From positions 105,757 through 169,756 of the forward strand of contig JAZKDW010000010.1 of NCBI GenBank assembly GCA_040387375.1: 64,000 nt of DNA. Direction: 5' to 3'. This DNA comes from JAZKDW01 sp040387375. Its GTDB lineage: Bacteria; Pseudomonadota; Gammaproteobacteria; Burkholderiales; Burkholderiaceae_D. The position numbers and the translations under genes are program-made. Of the stretch, positions 52,259 through 61,984 are shown one piece after another. Position 1 is the stretch's first letter. Every line of letters starts with the position of its first letter. The notes under the pieces are model-generated. The model saw only the letters and a program-made list of their open reading frames with translations, did not search any database and was not told the origin of the DNA.

Positions 52259-53608
52259 ATGTCAGATACAAAAAAAATAGAAAAAATCGTCGGCGTAAAA
52301 GGGATGAACGATATTCTCCCGGCCGATGCAGCGTTATGGGAATTGTTTGAAAATACCGTGCAGACGGTATTGAAGAGCTACGGTTTCCAGCAGATTCGCA
52401 CGCCGATCGTCGAGCCCACGGCGTTATTCTCGCGCGCGCTGGGCGAGGTCACCGATATCGTTGAAAAGGAAATGTATTCCTTCACCGATTCCATGAATGG
52501 CGACCAGCTGACGCTGCGGCCCGAGAGCACCGCCGGCGTCGTGCGCGCCGCGCTGGAACATAACCTGACCTATGACGGCCCGAAGCGCCTCTGGTATTCA
52601 GGCCCGATGTTTCGCCATGAAAGACCGCAGCGCGGCCGTTATCGGCAGTTTCACCAGGTCGGTGCGGAAGCGATCGGCTTTACCGGTCCCGACATCGATG
52701 CGGAACTGATCATGCTGTGCCAGCGCTTGTGGGACGATCTGGGCCTGCCCAACGTCAGGCTGGAACTGAATTCGATCGGCGACGCCAGTGAACGCAACCG
52801 GCATCGCGCCGATCTGGTCGCTTATTTAGAGCAGCACAAGGATTTGCTCGATACCGATGCCCAACGCCGCCTGCACACCAATCCGCTGCGCATTCTCGAC
52901 ACCAAGAATCCCGCAATGCAGGAGATGGTCAACGCCGCGCCCAAACTGCTTGATTACCTGGGTGAGGAATCGCGCGCGCATTTTGATGGCGTCCAGAATA
53001 TCCTGCGCCACAGCAATATTCCTTTCACGATCAATCCGCGGCTGGTGCGCGGCATGGATTACTACAACCGCACGGTATTTGAATGGGTGACCACCGAGCT
53101 GGGCTCGCAAGGCACGGTATGTGGCGGCGGCCGTTATGATCCGCTGGTCGAAATGTTTGGCGGCAAGCCGACTCCGGCCTGCGGTTTTGCGATCGGTGTC
53201 GAGCGTATTCTCGAACTGATGAAAGCGGCGGGCGAACAGGCGGCGACAAGCCAGTGTGATGTCTACATGGTGCATCAGGGCGACGCCGCCCAGCTGCGTG
53301 CATTCGTGCTGGCCGAACGATTACGCGATGCGGGACTGGATGTTGTGCTACATTGCGCATCGGCTAATGCAGGCGGCAGCTTCAAGGCGCAAATGAAACG
53401 GGCCGACTCCAGCGGCGCCGCTTACGCCGTCATTATCGGCGACGATGAAGTCGCCAACGACACTGCTTCGGTGAAAGAGCTGCGCTCCGGCGATGCCGCG
53501 AAAAAGCAGGCTGCCGTCGCCTTTGATGGCGTCGCCGATTACCTGGTTGACCAGATTATTGGCGGTGACGATCATGACCATTCCGACCACGTGCACTATA
53601 AACATTAA
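52259..53608 (+). CDS. hisS: histidyl-tRNA synthetase
   Basis: A 449-residue class II synthetase. KGMNDILP starts the catalytic domain, motif 2 is WYSGPMFRHERPQRGRYRQF, the His-binding motif is LVRGMDYYNRTVFEW, motif 3 is GFAIGVERI, and the anticodon domain ends the protein. The His-rich tail DDHDHSDHVHYKH is an unusual extension. The ATG at 52259 is preferred to an upstream TTG. Confidence 0.97.
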   Translation: MSDTKKIEKIVGVKGMNDILPADAALWELFENTVQTVLKSYGFQQIRTPIVEPTALFSRALGEVTDIVEKEMYSFTDSMNGDQLTLRPESTAGVVRAALEHNLTYDGPKRLWYSGPMFRHERPQRGRYRQFHQVGAEAIGFTGPDIDAELIMLCQRLWDDLGLPNVRLELNSIGDASERNRHRADLVAYLEQHKDLLDTDAQRRLHTNPLRILDTKNPAMQEMVNAAPKLLDYLGEESRAHFDGVQNILRHSNIPFTINPRLVRGMDYYNRTVFEWVTTELGSQGTVCGGGRYDPLVEMFGGKPTPACGFAIGVERILELMKAAGEQAATSQCDVYMVHQGDAAQLRAFVLAERLRDAGLDVVLHCASANAGGSFKAQMKRADSSGAAYAVIIGDDEVANDTASVKELRSGDAAKKQAAVAFDGVADYLVDQIIGGDDHDHSDHVHYKH

Positions 53609-53620
53609 AACGACATCATC

Positions 53621-54271
53621 ATGGCATACGATCTAGAAGAGCAGGAACAGATAGACACCTTCAAGGCTTGGTGGAAGCAATACGGAAACCTGATAACGTG
53701 GGTGCTCATCATTGCGCTGACGGCTTATGCTTCCTGGTCCGGCTGGAAATATTATCAGCGCAACCAGTCAGCCCAGGCATCGCAGCTGTATGACGAATTG
53801 CAAAAAGCGGTTGTGGCGAAAGACAACGCCAAGGTGCAACGCGCGGCGGCCGACATGCAGGCAAAGTTCGCTCGCAGCGCCTACGCGCAGATGAGCGCGC
53901 TGACCGCCGCCAAGGTGGCGTTCGATGCGAATGACCTGAAGACCGCCAAGGCACAGTTGCAGTGGGTGAGCGAGAATGGCCGCGATGACGAGTACAAGGC
54001 CATCGCCCGCATTCGCCTGGCCGGCATACTGCTGGACGAAAAAGCCTATGACGAAGGACTGAAGATACTGGCAACGGATATGCCGCCGCAATTTGCAGGT
54101 GTAGTTGCCGATCGCAAGGGCGATATCCTGGTCGCGCAGAACAAGCTTGACGAGGCGCGGGCGGCCTACCAGCAGGCGCTGGAAAAAACAGATCAAAAAA
54201 GTCCGGGTCGGCAATTGATCCAGTTGAAACTAGATGCCATTGGCGGCGCTCCCGCCAAGGCCGCGGCGTGA
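53621..54271 (+). CDS. yfgM: YfgM family tetratricopeptide membrane protein
   Basis: A 216-residue protein. The cytoplasmic front MAYDLEEQEQIDTFKAWWKQYG is followed by one membrane helix (about 25-43) and a TPR-like periplasmic part. YfgM associates with the SecYEG translocon and periplasmic chaperones. It sits between hisS and bamB as in most gamma- and betaproteobacteria, with 12 bases after hisS. Confidence 0.93.
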   Translation: MAYDLEEQEQIDTFKAWWKQYGNLITWVLIIALTAYASWSGWKYYQRNQSAQASQLYDELQKAVVAKDNAKVQRAAADMQAKFARSAYAQMSALTAAKVAFDANDLKTAKAQLQWVSENGRDDEYKAIARIRLAGILLDEKAYDEGLKILATDMPPQFAGVVADRKGDILVAQNKLDEARAAYQQALEKTDQKSPGRQLIQLKLDAIGGAPAKAAA

Positions 54272-54288
54272 TCAGGCAAAGGGAAAAA

Positions 54289-55446
54289 ATGCGTATCGAA
54301 GCAAAACTTGCATGTGTAGGGCTGGTGGCTTTGTTGAGCGGATGCTCCACGCTATCGTCATTAAACCCTTTTTCAAAGAAAGAGGCGCCGCGTAATCCGC
54401 CGGCCGCGCTGGTGACTTTTCAGCCGACAATGGCAGTGCGGTCCGCATGGTCGGCGCCCATCGGTAGTTCGGGCGCTTACGCTTTTTCACCCGCCGCCGT
54501 CAACAGCAGCCTCTTCGTTGCGGCCGCCGATGGCTCCCTGGCGCGCATGGAAGCAGCGACTGGCCGCACCTTGTGGCGGATTAATGCCGGCACGCCGCTG
54601 ACTGCAGGTGTCGGCAGTGATGGCAACACGGTCGCCGTAGGCGGCGCGAATGGTGTTCTGCTGGCATTTGATGGCGAAGGAAAACTGCGCTGGAAAGCGC
54701 AAGCCTCCAGCGAAATTCTCTCCGCCCCCGCTGTAGCGCAGGGCCTGGTGATCGTACGCAGCCTGGATAACCAGATTGCAGCCTATGACGCGGAATCCGG
54801 CGTACGGCGCTGGTTTGTGCAGCGTACCGCGCCAGCCCTGACATTGCGCACTGCGCCGGGCATCGTGATTTCAGGACAAACTGCCTACGTCGCGTTGCCG
54901 GGCGGCAGAATGCTGGCCCTGGCCATCACCAATGGTGGTCCGCGCTGGGAAGTTGCCGTGGGCGATCCACGCGGTACGACAGAGCTGGAACGCATCGCCG
55001 ACGTTTCGGGGACGCCAGTGGTGGTCGGAAATGATGTCTGCGCGGTCGCATACCAGGGCCGTGTCGCCTGTTTTGACGCTGCTACCGGGGCGTCTCGCTG
55101 GGCCAAGGAATTTTCCAGCACTGTCGGGGTCGGAGCCGATCAGCGTTTTGTGTTTGCGGCGGATGACCGCGGCAATATAAATGCCTTTGCCCGCGAAGGC
55201 GGCGCCAGCGTCTGGCGCAACACCCAGCTGGCCAATCGCCGCCTGTCCGTTCCGGTGTCGTTTGGCAGAGCCGTAGTGGTTGGCGATGGTCAGGGTTATA
55301 TCCACTTTCTTTCGCGTGAAGAGGGTGCTTTTCTAGCGCGTGTCGCTACCGACGGGAGCCCGTTTGTCGGAACGCCCGTGGTGGCAGGTACGAATTTGAT
55401 TTTTCAAACACAAGCAGGGGCTGTGGTTGCATTAGCGGCCGAGTAA
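54289..55446 (+). CDS. bamB: outer membrane assembly lipoprotein BamB
   Basis: A 385-residue lipoprotein with lipobox LLSGC and Cys19, followed by repeated beta-propeller blades with the PQQ-like pattern (LFVAAADGSLARMEAATGRTLWRI, YDAESGVRRWFVQR, ACFDAATGASRWAKEF). It is a part of the BAM complex that inserts outer-membrane proteins. The ATG at 54289 has GGGA in front; the GTG at 54268 overlapping yfgM is less likely. Confidence 0.95.
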   Translation: MRIEAKLACVGLVALLSGCSTLSSLNPFSKKEAPRNPPAALVTFQPTMAVRSAWSAPIGSSGAYAFSPAAVNSSLFVAAADGSLARMEAATGRTLWRINAGTPLTAGVGSDGNTVAVGGANGVLLAFDGEGKLRWKAQASSEILSAPAVAQGLVIVRSLDNQIAAYDAESGVRRWFVQRTAPALTLRTAPGIVISGQTAYVALPGGRMLALAITNGGPRWEVAVGDPRGTTELERIADVSGTPVVVGNDVCAVAYQGRVACFDAATGASRWAKEFSSTVGVGADQRFVFAADDRGNINAFAREGGASVWRNTQLANRRLSVPVSFGRAVVVGDGQGYIHFLSREEGAFLARVATDGSPFVGTPVVAGTNLIFQTQAGAVVALAAE

Positions 55447-55453
55447 GAATTTG

Positions 55454-56800
55454 ATGAAGCCGGTTATTGCATTAGTAGGTCGACCCAACGTCGGCAAATC
55501 CACCCTGTTCAACCGGATGACACGCTCGCGCGATGCGCTGGTTGCGGATATTCCCGGTTTGACGCGTGATCGGCATTACGGCGAAGGCCGCATGGGCGAA
55601 CGCCCTTTCCTGGTCATCGATACCGGCGGTTTTGAGCCGGTCGCCAAAGAAGGCATCATGCACGAAATGGCGAAGCAGACCAGGCAGGCCGTTGCTGAAG
55701 CCGATATCGTCATTTTCATCGTTGACGGCCGGCAGGGACTGACGCCGCACGACAAGACCATCACCGACTACCTGCGCAAATCGGGCCGCTCGGTGATGCT
55801 CGTCGTGAACAAGTCCGAAGGCATGAAATACACCTCGGTGGCGGCAGAATTCTATGAGCTTGGCCTCGGTGATCCTTATGTGATCTCGGCGGCGCACGGT
55901 GACGGTGTGATGGATCTGGTCGACGAGGCGCTCAATATAACGCTGGCCAGTCAGCCGGAAACCGAGGAGCAGGCCGCCAAGGAGGAGCGTGGCATCAAGC
56001 TCGCCATCGTGGGCCGTCCAAACGTCGGCAAATCGACCCTGGTCAACACGCTGCTGGGCGAAGAGCGTGTGATTGCGTTCGACATGCCGGGCACAACCCG
56101 CGACTCGATCGAGATTCCGTTCGAACGCGACGGCAAGCAATACACGCTGATCGATACCGCGGGCATACGCCGGCGCGGCAAGGTATTTGAGGCGATCGAG
56201 AAATTTTCTGTTGTTAAAACCTTGCAGTCGATCTCCGAAGCCAATGTTGTCCTGCTGCTGCTGGATGCACAGCAGGATATCTCGGAGCAGGACGCGCATA
56301 TCGCCGGCTTCGTGCTGGAAACGGGCAGGGCGCTGGTCGTCGGCATCAATAAATGGGATGGTCTCACCAGCGATGTGCGCGATGAGATCAAGATCGATAT
56401 TGAACGCAAGCTGAATTTCTTGTCCTTCGCCAAGTTTCATTTCATTTCGGCGCTCAAGTCCACCGGTATCGGACCGCTGATGAAGTCCGTCGATTCGGCC
56501 TACGCAGCGGCAATGGCGGACCTGTCGACGCCGAGGCTGACGCGGGCGTTGATTGAAGCCGTGGAGCATCAGCAGCCGCGCCGCAAGGGATCGATACGGC
56601 CTAAGCTGCGTTATGCACATCAGGGCGGCATGAATCCCCCCATTATCGTTATCCACGGCAATGCGCTCGATGCGATCGACGACAACTATAAACGTTTTCT
56701 TGAAAAGCACTTTCGCGAAACTTTTTCCCTGGTTGGGACTCCATTACGTATCGAATTGCGTTCTGGTAAAAACCCATTCGCAAGGCCAGAAAAAAAATAG
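55454..56800 (+). CDS. der: ribosome biogenesis GTPase Der
   Basis: A 448-residue protein with two tandem G domains (P-loops GRPNVGKST near residues 8 and about 185; DTGG and DTAG switch II motifs; NKSE and NKWD guanine motifs) and a C-terminal KH-like domain. Essential for 50S subunit maturation. It starts seven bases after bamB. Confidence 0.97.
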   Translation: MKPVIALVGRPNVGKSTLFNRMTRSRDALVADIPGLTRDRHYGEGRMGERPFLVIDTGGFEPVAKEGIMHEMAKQTRQAVAEADIVIFIVDGRQGLTPHDKTITDYLRKSGRSVMLVVNKSEGMKYTSVAAEFYELGLGDPYVISAAHGDGVMDLVDEALNITLASQPETEEQAAKEERGIKLAIVGRPNVGKSTLVNTLLGEERVIAFDMPGTTRDSIEIPFERDGKQYTLIDTAGIRRRGKVFEAIEKFSVVKTLQSISEANVVLLLLDAQQDISEQDAHIAGFVLETGRALVVGINKWDGLTSDVRDEIKIDIERKLNFLSFAKFHFISALKSTGIGPLMKSVDSAYAAAMADLSTPRLTRALIEAVEHQQPRRKGSIRPKLRYAHQGGMNPPIIVIHGNALDAIDDNYKRFLEKHFRETFSLVGTPLRIELRSGKNPFARPEKK

Positions 56801-56829
56801 CTGGAAAATGAATCTTTAGCTGGCCATGA

Positions 56830-56860
56830 TTTGGCAGAAATGCCAAAATTCGATTACATT
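56830..56860 (+). promoter_or_regulatory. hairpin and candidate promoter upstream of hfq
   Basis: TTTGGCA-GAAA-TGCCAAA (56830-56847) is a perfect 7-bp stem with a GNRA-type loop, 29 bases after der. It contains TTGGCA (56831-56836), which with TACATT (56855-56860) at 18-base spacing could form an hfq promoter. The two readings are not exclusive. Confidence 0.35.
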
Positions 56861-56939
56861 GCCATATCTGCATCATGCTGTACTTGAAAATCATCGAGTT
56901 GCCACCAACTCCTCATCACAACAACACAATGGAGCTTCC

Positions 56940-57176
56940 ATGAGCAACAAAGGGCAATTGTTACAAGACCCCTTCCTGAACGCCTTACGTAAAGAGCATG
57001 TTCCGGTTTCTATTTACCTCGTCAACGGGATCAAACTTCAAGGTCACATTGAATCGTTTGACCAGTATGTTGTCCTGCTGCGTAATACTGTTACGCAAAT
57101 GGTCTACAAACACGCCATTTCCACCGTTGTTCCCGCTCGCGCCGTCAATCTGAATCTTGAAACAGAAGCAGAATAG
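56940..57176 (+). CDS. hfq: RNA chaperone Hfq
   Basis: A 78-residue protein: Sm1 motif region QDPFLNALRKEHVPVSIYLVNGIKLQG and Sm2 motif YKHAISTVVPAR are intact. It lacks the long acidic tail of enterobacterial Hfq, as is usual in betaproteobacteria. It binds small RNAs and mRNAs. GGAG precedes the ATG; longer frames upstream are rejected. Confidence 0.98.
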   Translation: MSNKGQLLQDPFLNALRKEHVPVSIYLVNGIKLQGHIESFDQYVVLLRNTVTQMVYKHAISTVVPARAVNLNLETEAE

Positions 57177-57214
57177 TGTATCGAATGCGGACAACCTGAT
57201 GCGCGGAATCTGAT

Positions 57215-58348
57215 ATGCGCGCGGTCCTGGTCGGCGTTGATTTCGGCAAAGGGGATTTTGCCGCTAGTCTTGAAGAATTGTCCTTGCTGGCTAAATCGGC
57301 AGGGGCCAATCCCGTCACAACTATCGTCGGCAAACGCCCGAGTCCGGACGCGGCATTTTTTGTCGGCTCGGGCAAGGCGGATGAAATCAGGCAGGTGATC
57401 GCCGATCTTGATCTGGAAATCGTGATTTTCAATCATGCGCTGTCGCCTGCGCAGCAGCGCAATCTTGAGCGCCACCTGAATGCGCGGGTGGTGGATCGCA
57501 CCAGTCTGATCCTGGATATCTTCGCGCAGCGCGCCAAAAGCCACGAAGGCAAGATTCAGGTCGAACTCGCCCAGTTGCAGCATCTGGCGACCCGGCTGAT
57601 ACGGGGCTGGACCCACCTGGAACGCCAAAAGGGTGGTATCGGCTTGCGCGGACCAGGTGAAACCCAGCTCGAAACCGACCGGCGCCTGTTGGGCGATCGG
57701 GTCAAGGCATTGCGCGCCAAGCTGGAAAAGCTGCATCGCCAGCGTGCGACACAGCGTCGCGCGCGCGGCCGCAGCCATACATTTTCAGTATCGCTGGTCG
57801 GCTACACCAATGCCGGGAAATCGACGATGTTCAATGCGCTAACCAAGGCGCAGGCATACGCGGCCGATCAGTTATTTGCCACGCTGGACACGACGTCGCG
57901 CCGCATTTACCTGGGTGATGTAGGCAATGTGGTGATTTCGGATACTGTAGGCTTCATCCGTGAATTGCCGCACCAGCTGGTTGAGGCTTTCCGCGCCACT
58001 CTCGAAGAGACGATCCACGCGGACCTGCTTTTGCACGTCGTGGACGCGGCAAGCCCGGTGCGTATGGAACAGGTCGAGCAGGTCAACATGGTGCTGAAGG
58101 AGATCGGTGCGGATCACATTCCCCAGATTCTCGTCTGGAACAAGATTGATGCTGCAGGTTTGGATCCGGCTTTGGAACGTGACGAATATGATAAAATCCG
58201 TCGTGTTTTCACCAGCGCCCGAAGTGGCGCCGGCGTAGACCAATTGCGACAGGCTATTGCGGAATTTGCGGGAGTGCTGCATACCGCGCGCCTCGATGGC
58301 ATGCAGCTTGTGGACTCTGACAACGTACAACATCACGAACCCGAATAG
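57215..58348 (+). CDS. hflX: ribosome-associated GTPase HflX
   Basis: A 377-residue protein. The N-terminal HflX domain (NPVTTIVGKRPSPDAAFFVG, RTSLILDIFAQRAKSHEGK, GGIGLRGPGETQLETDRR) is followed by a G domain with P-loop GYTNAGKST and switch II DTVGFIRELPHQLV. HflX splits stalled or heat-damaged 70S ribosomes. It lies 38 bases downstream of hfq in the conserved hfq-hflX-hflKC order. Confidence 0.97.
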   Translation: MRAVLVGVDFGKGDFAASLEELSLLAKSAGANPVTTIVGKRPSPDAAFFVGSGKADEIRQVIADLDLEIVIFNHALSPAQQRNLERHLNARVVDRTSLILDIFAQRAKSHEGKIQVELAQLQHLATRLIRGWTHLERQKGGIGLRGPGETQLETDRRLLGDRVKALRAKLEKLHRQRATQRRARGRSHTFSVSLVGYTNAGKSTMFNALTKAQAYAADQLFATLDTTSRRIYLGDVGNVVISDTVGFIRELPHQLVEAFRATLEETIHADLLLHVVDAASPVRMEQVEQVNMVLKEIGADHIPQILVWNKIDAAGLDPALERDEYDKIRRVFTSARSGAGVDQLRQAIAEFAGVLHTARLDGMQLVDSDNVQHHEPE

Positions 58349-58386
58349 CATTCCACCCTATAACTCATCAGCCGGATCGCGACAGA

Positions 58387-59688
58387 ATGCTTGTTTCCCT
58401 ACTCAAAAGAATTGGCTTGACGTTTTCCCTGAACGATCCCCAGTGGGGCCGTGGTTCAGGCAATAACGATAGGCCGCCGAACCAGGACGGCAAAAAGCCC
58501 AATGACGGGCCGCCTGATCTTGACCAGTTATGGCGCGATTTCAATCAGCGCCTGAATCAGATGCTCGGCCGGCTTTCAGGCAAGAAGAACAGCGGCGATT
58601 CCGGCGGCGGTTTTGAGCCAGGCGCCAGAGGTGCCGGCATCGGCGCCGGCGTGATTGCCGTGATTGTGCTTTTCCTGTGGCTTGTCAGCGGCTTTTTCAT
58701 CGTCCAGGAAGGCCAGACCGGCGTGGTCATGACCTTTGGCAAATACAGTCATACGACAGGAGCCGGTTTTAACTGGCGCTGGCCGACACCGATCCAGAGC
58801 CACGAGATTGTCAACGTATCGCAGGTCCGTACGGTTGAAGTCGGCTATCGCTCAAGCGTAAAAAACAAGCAGCCCAAAGAGGCGCTGATGCTGACCGACG
58901 ACGAAAACATCATCGACATCCAGTTCGCTGTCCAGTACAGGCTCAAGAATCCCGCCGACTGGATTTTTAATAATCGCGATCAGGAAGAGATGGTCAAGCA
59001 AGTTGCGGAGACGGCGATCCGTGAAATCGTCGGCAAGAGCAAAATGGATTTTGTGCTCTACGAAGGGCGCGAAAAAGTGGCCTTCGATGTCAGCCAGTTA
59101 ATGCAGCAGATAGTCGACCGCTATAAATCCGGCGTCCAGATCACCAATGTCACGATGCAGGGTGTGCAGCCACCGGAGCAGGTACAGGCGTCGTTTGATG
59201 ATGCGGTCAAGGCCGGACAGGATCGTGAGCGGCTGAAGAATGAAGGCCAGGCGTACGCCAACGACGTGGTGCCCAAGGCCCGCGGCGCGGCATCCCGCCT
59301 CATGCAGGAATCGGAAGGTTACCGGGCCAGAGTGGTAGCCAACGCGGAAGGTGAGGCATCACGCTTCAAACAGGTGCTGTCCGAATATCAGAAAGCGCCA
59401 GCCGTGACCCGTGACCGTCTGTATCTGGACACCATGCAGCAGATTTTCTCTAATACGACCAAAGTGATGGTAGACGCGAAAAACAACAACAGCCTGATGT
59501 ATTTGCCGCTCGATAAACTCATCGCACAATCGGCCAGTGACGCCGCTGCCACCGGTACCAACAGAGCGGGCGCCGCGCCGGCGCCGGTAATTCCGCCGGT
59601 CGATCCTTTGCAGGCGCTCGAGGCGCAACGTCAGAATGATGCGCGCAGCCGCGATAGCCGCAGCTCGCGTGATCGGGAGGTACGGTAA
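58387..59688 (+). CDS. hflK: FtsH protease modulator HflK
   Basis: A 433-residue SPFH-domain protein. A Gly/Asn/Pro-rich cytoplasmic front is followed by a single membrane helix (about 83-102) and the SPFH/band-7 domain (FFIVQEGQTGVVMTFGKY through the AYANDVVPKARGAASRL coiled region). HflK and HflC form a cage around FtsH. The last bases overlap hflC by one base. Confidence 0.96.
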   Translation: MLVSLLKRIGLTFSLNDPQWGRGSGNNDRPPNQDGKKPNDGPPDLDQLWRDFNQRLNQMLGRLSGKKNSGDSGGGFEPGARGAGIGAGVIAVIVLFLWLVSGFFIVQEGQTGVVMTFGKYSHTTGAGFNWRWPTPIQSHEIVNVSQVRTVEVGYRSSVKNKQPKEALMLTDDENIIDIQFAVQYRLKNPADWIFNNRDQEEMVKQVAETAIREIVGKSKMDFVLYEGREKVAFDVSQLMQQIVDRYKSGVQITNVTMQGVQPPEQVQASFDDAVKAGQDRERLKNEGQAYANDVVPKARGAASRLMQESEGYRARVVANAEGEASRFKQVLSEYQKAPAVTRDRLYLDTMQQIFSNTTKVMVDAKNNNSLMYLPLDKLIAQSASDAAATGTNRAGAAPAPVIPPVDPLQALEAQRQNDARSRDSRSSRDREVR

Positions 59689-60590
59689 TGAACCGCATCG
59701 TTTCCTATGCCATCGTCGCGCTGATCGCGCTGTGGATTCTTTTTTCGACCCTGTTTGTAGTCGACCAGCGTCAATATGCGATCGTATTTGCGCTGGGTGA
59801 AGTGAAGCAGGTCATTTCCGAGCCTGGCCTGCACTTCAAATTGCCGCCGCCTTTTCAGAACGTGATCTTCCTTGATAAACGTATCCTGACGCTCGATACG
59901 CCAGAGGCTGACCGTTTCATCACGGCGGAGAAAAAGAATATCCTGGTGGACGCCTTCGTGAAGTGGCGTATCGTTGATCCAAAACTGTTTTTCATCAGCT
60001 TTGGCGGCGATGAGCGCCGTGCGCAGGATCGTATGGCACAGATCGTGAAAGCTGCGCTCAATGACGAAATCACCAAGCGTACCGTGCGTGAAGTGATCTC
60101 GGGCGAGCGCGGCAAGGTGATGGACGCGATTCGCAACAAAGTGGCTGACGAAGCAAAGGCAATTGGTGGCGAGATCATTGACGTTCGCCTGAAGCGGGTC
60201 GATTACGTCGACCAGATCAATGCTTCGGTCTACGAGCGCATGAAGTCCGAACGCGCCCGGGTTGCGAATGAATTACGTTCCACCGGTTCCGCCGAGTCCG
60301 AAAAAATCCGGGCCGATGCCGACCGCCAGCGTACCGTGATTCTGGCGGAAGCCTATCGTGATGCAGAGAATATCCGCGGCGACGGCGATGCAAAGGCTAC
60401 CCGGATTTATGGTCAGGCTTTCGGTCAGAGCCCGGAGTTCTACAAGTTTTATCGCAGCCTGGAAGCCTATCGTGCCAGCTTCAAGAACCGCAGCGACCTG
60501 CTTGTAGTCGATCCTAATTCCGAGTTCTTCAAGTATTTCCGGGGAACGGGCGGCAGTGCGGCGCCTGCCGCCGCCCCCGCCAAAAAGTAA
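59688..60590 (+). CDS. hflC: FtsH protease modulator HflC
   Basis: A 300-residue SPFH protein with an N-terminal membrane helix (about 5-23) and the signature VVDQRQYAIVFALGEVKQV. RVDYVDQINASVYERMKSER and the C-terminal GQAFGQSPEFYKFYRSLEAY are typical of HflC. The start overlaps the hflK stop (taATG). The partner HflK is immediately upstream. Confidence 0.97.
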   Translation: MNRIVSYAIVALIALWILFSTLFVVDQRQYAIVFALGEVKQVISEPGLHFKLPPPFQNVIFLDKRILTLDTPEADRFITAEKKNILVDAFVKWRIVDPKLFFISFGGDERRAQDRMAQIVKAALNDEITKRTVREVISGERGKVMDAIRNKVADEAKAIGGEIIDVRLKRVDYVDQINASVYERMKSERARVANELRSTGSAESEKIRADADRQRTVILAEAYRDAENIRGDGDAKATRIYGQAFGQSPEFYKFYRSLEAYRASFKNRSDLLVVDPNSEFFKYFRGTGGSAAPAAAPAKK

Positions 60591-60829
60591 TACGGGTGCG
60601 TTTTGACGAGCTCGCAGGTGATTGAATGTGGATTGGTGGCGTTAACCAAAGCTGCCAATCCACTTCTCTGTGCGACGCACAGGCTCCCGGCACAAGGGGA
60701 CCAGCCGTTTTTTCGTCTTGCCCGAATTGTTGATGATCGATTCCTGACTCCCGGATTGCCGGTTTTGCCGTGCGGGCTCGCGGTGTCCGGGTTCGGCCCC
60801 TATTTTTTCTGACCATTTTTCCTTCTTTC
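60591..60829. other. non-coding gap between hflC and hisZ with stem-loops
   Basis: The small DUF2065 gene often found here in related bacteria is not present in any frame. The gap holds GTGGATTGG / CCAATCCAC (60628-60636 and 60655-60663, 18-base loop) and CTGTGC-GAC-GCACAG (60668-60682). It also holds a weak GC hairpin before a short T-run near 60709, which may end hflC transcription. The hisZ ribosome site is weak. Confidence 0.5.
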
Positions 60830-61981
60830 ATGCCCAACTGGCTTCTTCCTGAAAACATCGCCGATGTCTTGCCGTCCGAAGCGCGCAAGATTGAGGAACT
60901 GCGTCGCGGCATACTCGATAATTTCCGTCTGTACGGGTATGAGCTGGTGATGCCGCCGATGCTGGAATACCTCGAATCCTTGTTGAGCGTCGCAGGACCG
61001 GACATGGATCTGCGCATGTTCAAGCTGGTTGACCAGCTGTCCGGCCGCACGATGGGCGTACGCGCCGACATGACCACTCAAGTCGCGCGCATCGATGCGC
61101 ATCTGCTCAACAGGGCCTCGGTGACGCGCTTGTGTTATGCCGGCAGCGTGCTGCATACCCGTCCTTCGGGCCTGCATGCGACGCGGGAGCCGCTGCAGAT
61201 CGGCGCCGAGATCTACGGCCACGCCGGACTGGAAGCAGATGCGGAAATTCAGGAGCTGGCCCTGGCGTCGCTGGCGCTGGCCGGCTTTTCCCGCGTGCGC
61301 CTGGATTTGTCCCATGTCGGCGTGCTGCGCGCGATCCTTGCCAAGGACGCCAGGGCGCAAAAGCACCAGGCCGAGCTATACACACTGCTGCGCGCCAAGG
61401 ATAGTCCGGCTCTCGAAGTCCTGACCGCTGGCTTTGACAAGACTACCCGTGACGCATTGCTGGCACTGCCGGGTCTGTACGGCGACATCGGCGTCCTGGC
61501 GCAAGCGCGCCGGGTTTTGCCGGCCGATCCGCAGATCGGCAAGGCGCTCGATGAGCTCGAGTCTCTGGTCATGCTGGCCGGCAGTGCCAGCGTGACGATA
61601 GACCTGGCGGATCTGAGCGGGTACCAATACGAAAGCGGTGCGATGTTCTCGCTCTTTGTTCCGGGCTTGCCGAATGCGGTTGCCCGTGGCGGTCGTTACG
61701 ACCATGTCGGTGAAGCCTTCGGGCGTGCCCGTCCGGCGACAGGATTTTCGATGGACTTGCGTGAACTGGCCAGGCTGCTGCCCGGCGCGGAACGCAAACG
61801 CTCGATTCGTGCGCCCTGGGGGCAAGAGCCGGCGCTGCGCGCCAAAATCACTGAATTGCGACTGGCAGGTGAAGTCGTGATTCAAAATTTGCCTGGTCAT
61901 GAAAATGATCAGGACGAGTTTGATTGCGACCGTGCAATCGTGCTCGACAGCGGAAACTGGATCCTTAAAAAGTTAGGTTAA
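60830..61981 (+). CDS. hisZ: ATP phosphoribosyltransferase regulatory subunit HisZ
   Basis: A 383-residue HisRS-like protein: PNWLLPENIADVLPSEARKI and GYELVMPPMLEYLESLL are the standard front, with a class II core lacking aminoacylation signatures. It activates the short HisG in histidine synthesis; hisG is not in the window. The ATG at 60830 gives the usual length; longer frames start within the non-coding gap. Confidence 0.96.
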   Translation: MPNWLLPENIADVLPSEARKIEELRRGILDNFRLYGYELVMPPMLEYLESLLSVAGPDMDLRMFKLVDQLSGRTMGVRADMTTQVARIDAHLLNRASVTRLCYAGSVLHTRPSGLHATREPLQIGAEIYGHAGLEADAEIQELALASLALAGFSRVRLDLSHVGVLRAILAKDARAQKHQAELYTLLRAKDSPALEVLTAGFDKTTRDALLALPGLYGDIGVLAQARRVLPADPQIGKALDELESLVMLAGSASVTIDLADLSGYQYESGAMFSLFVPGLPNAVARGGRYDHVGEAFGRARPATGFSMDLRELARLLPGAERKRSIRAPWGQEPALRAKITELRLAGEVVIQNLPGHENDQDEFDCDRAIVLDSGNWILKKLG

Positions 61982-61984
61982 GTA

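Noticed and set aside
60591..60829. tRNA or other structured RNA gene between hflC and hisZ
   Set aside because: The stem-loops do not form a cloverleaf, and no conserved TPsiC or anticodon-arm pattern or known RNA family was recognised.
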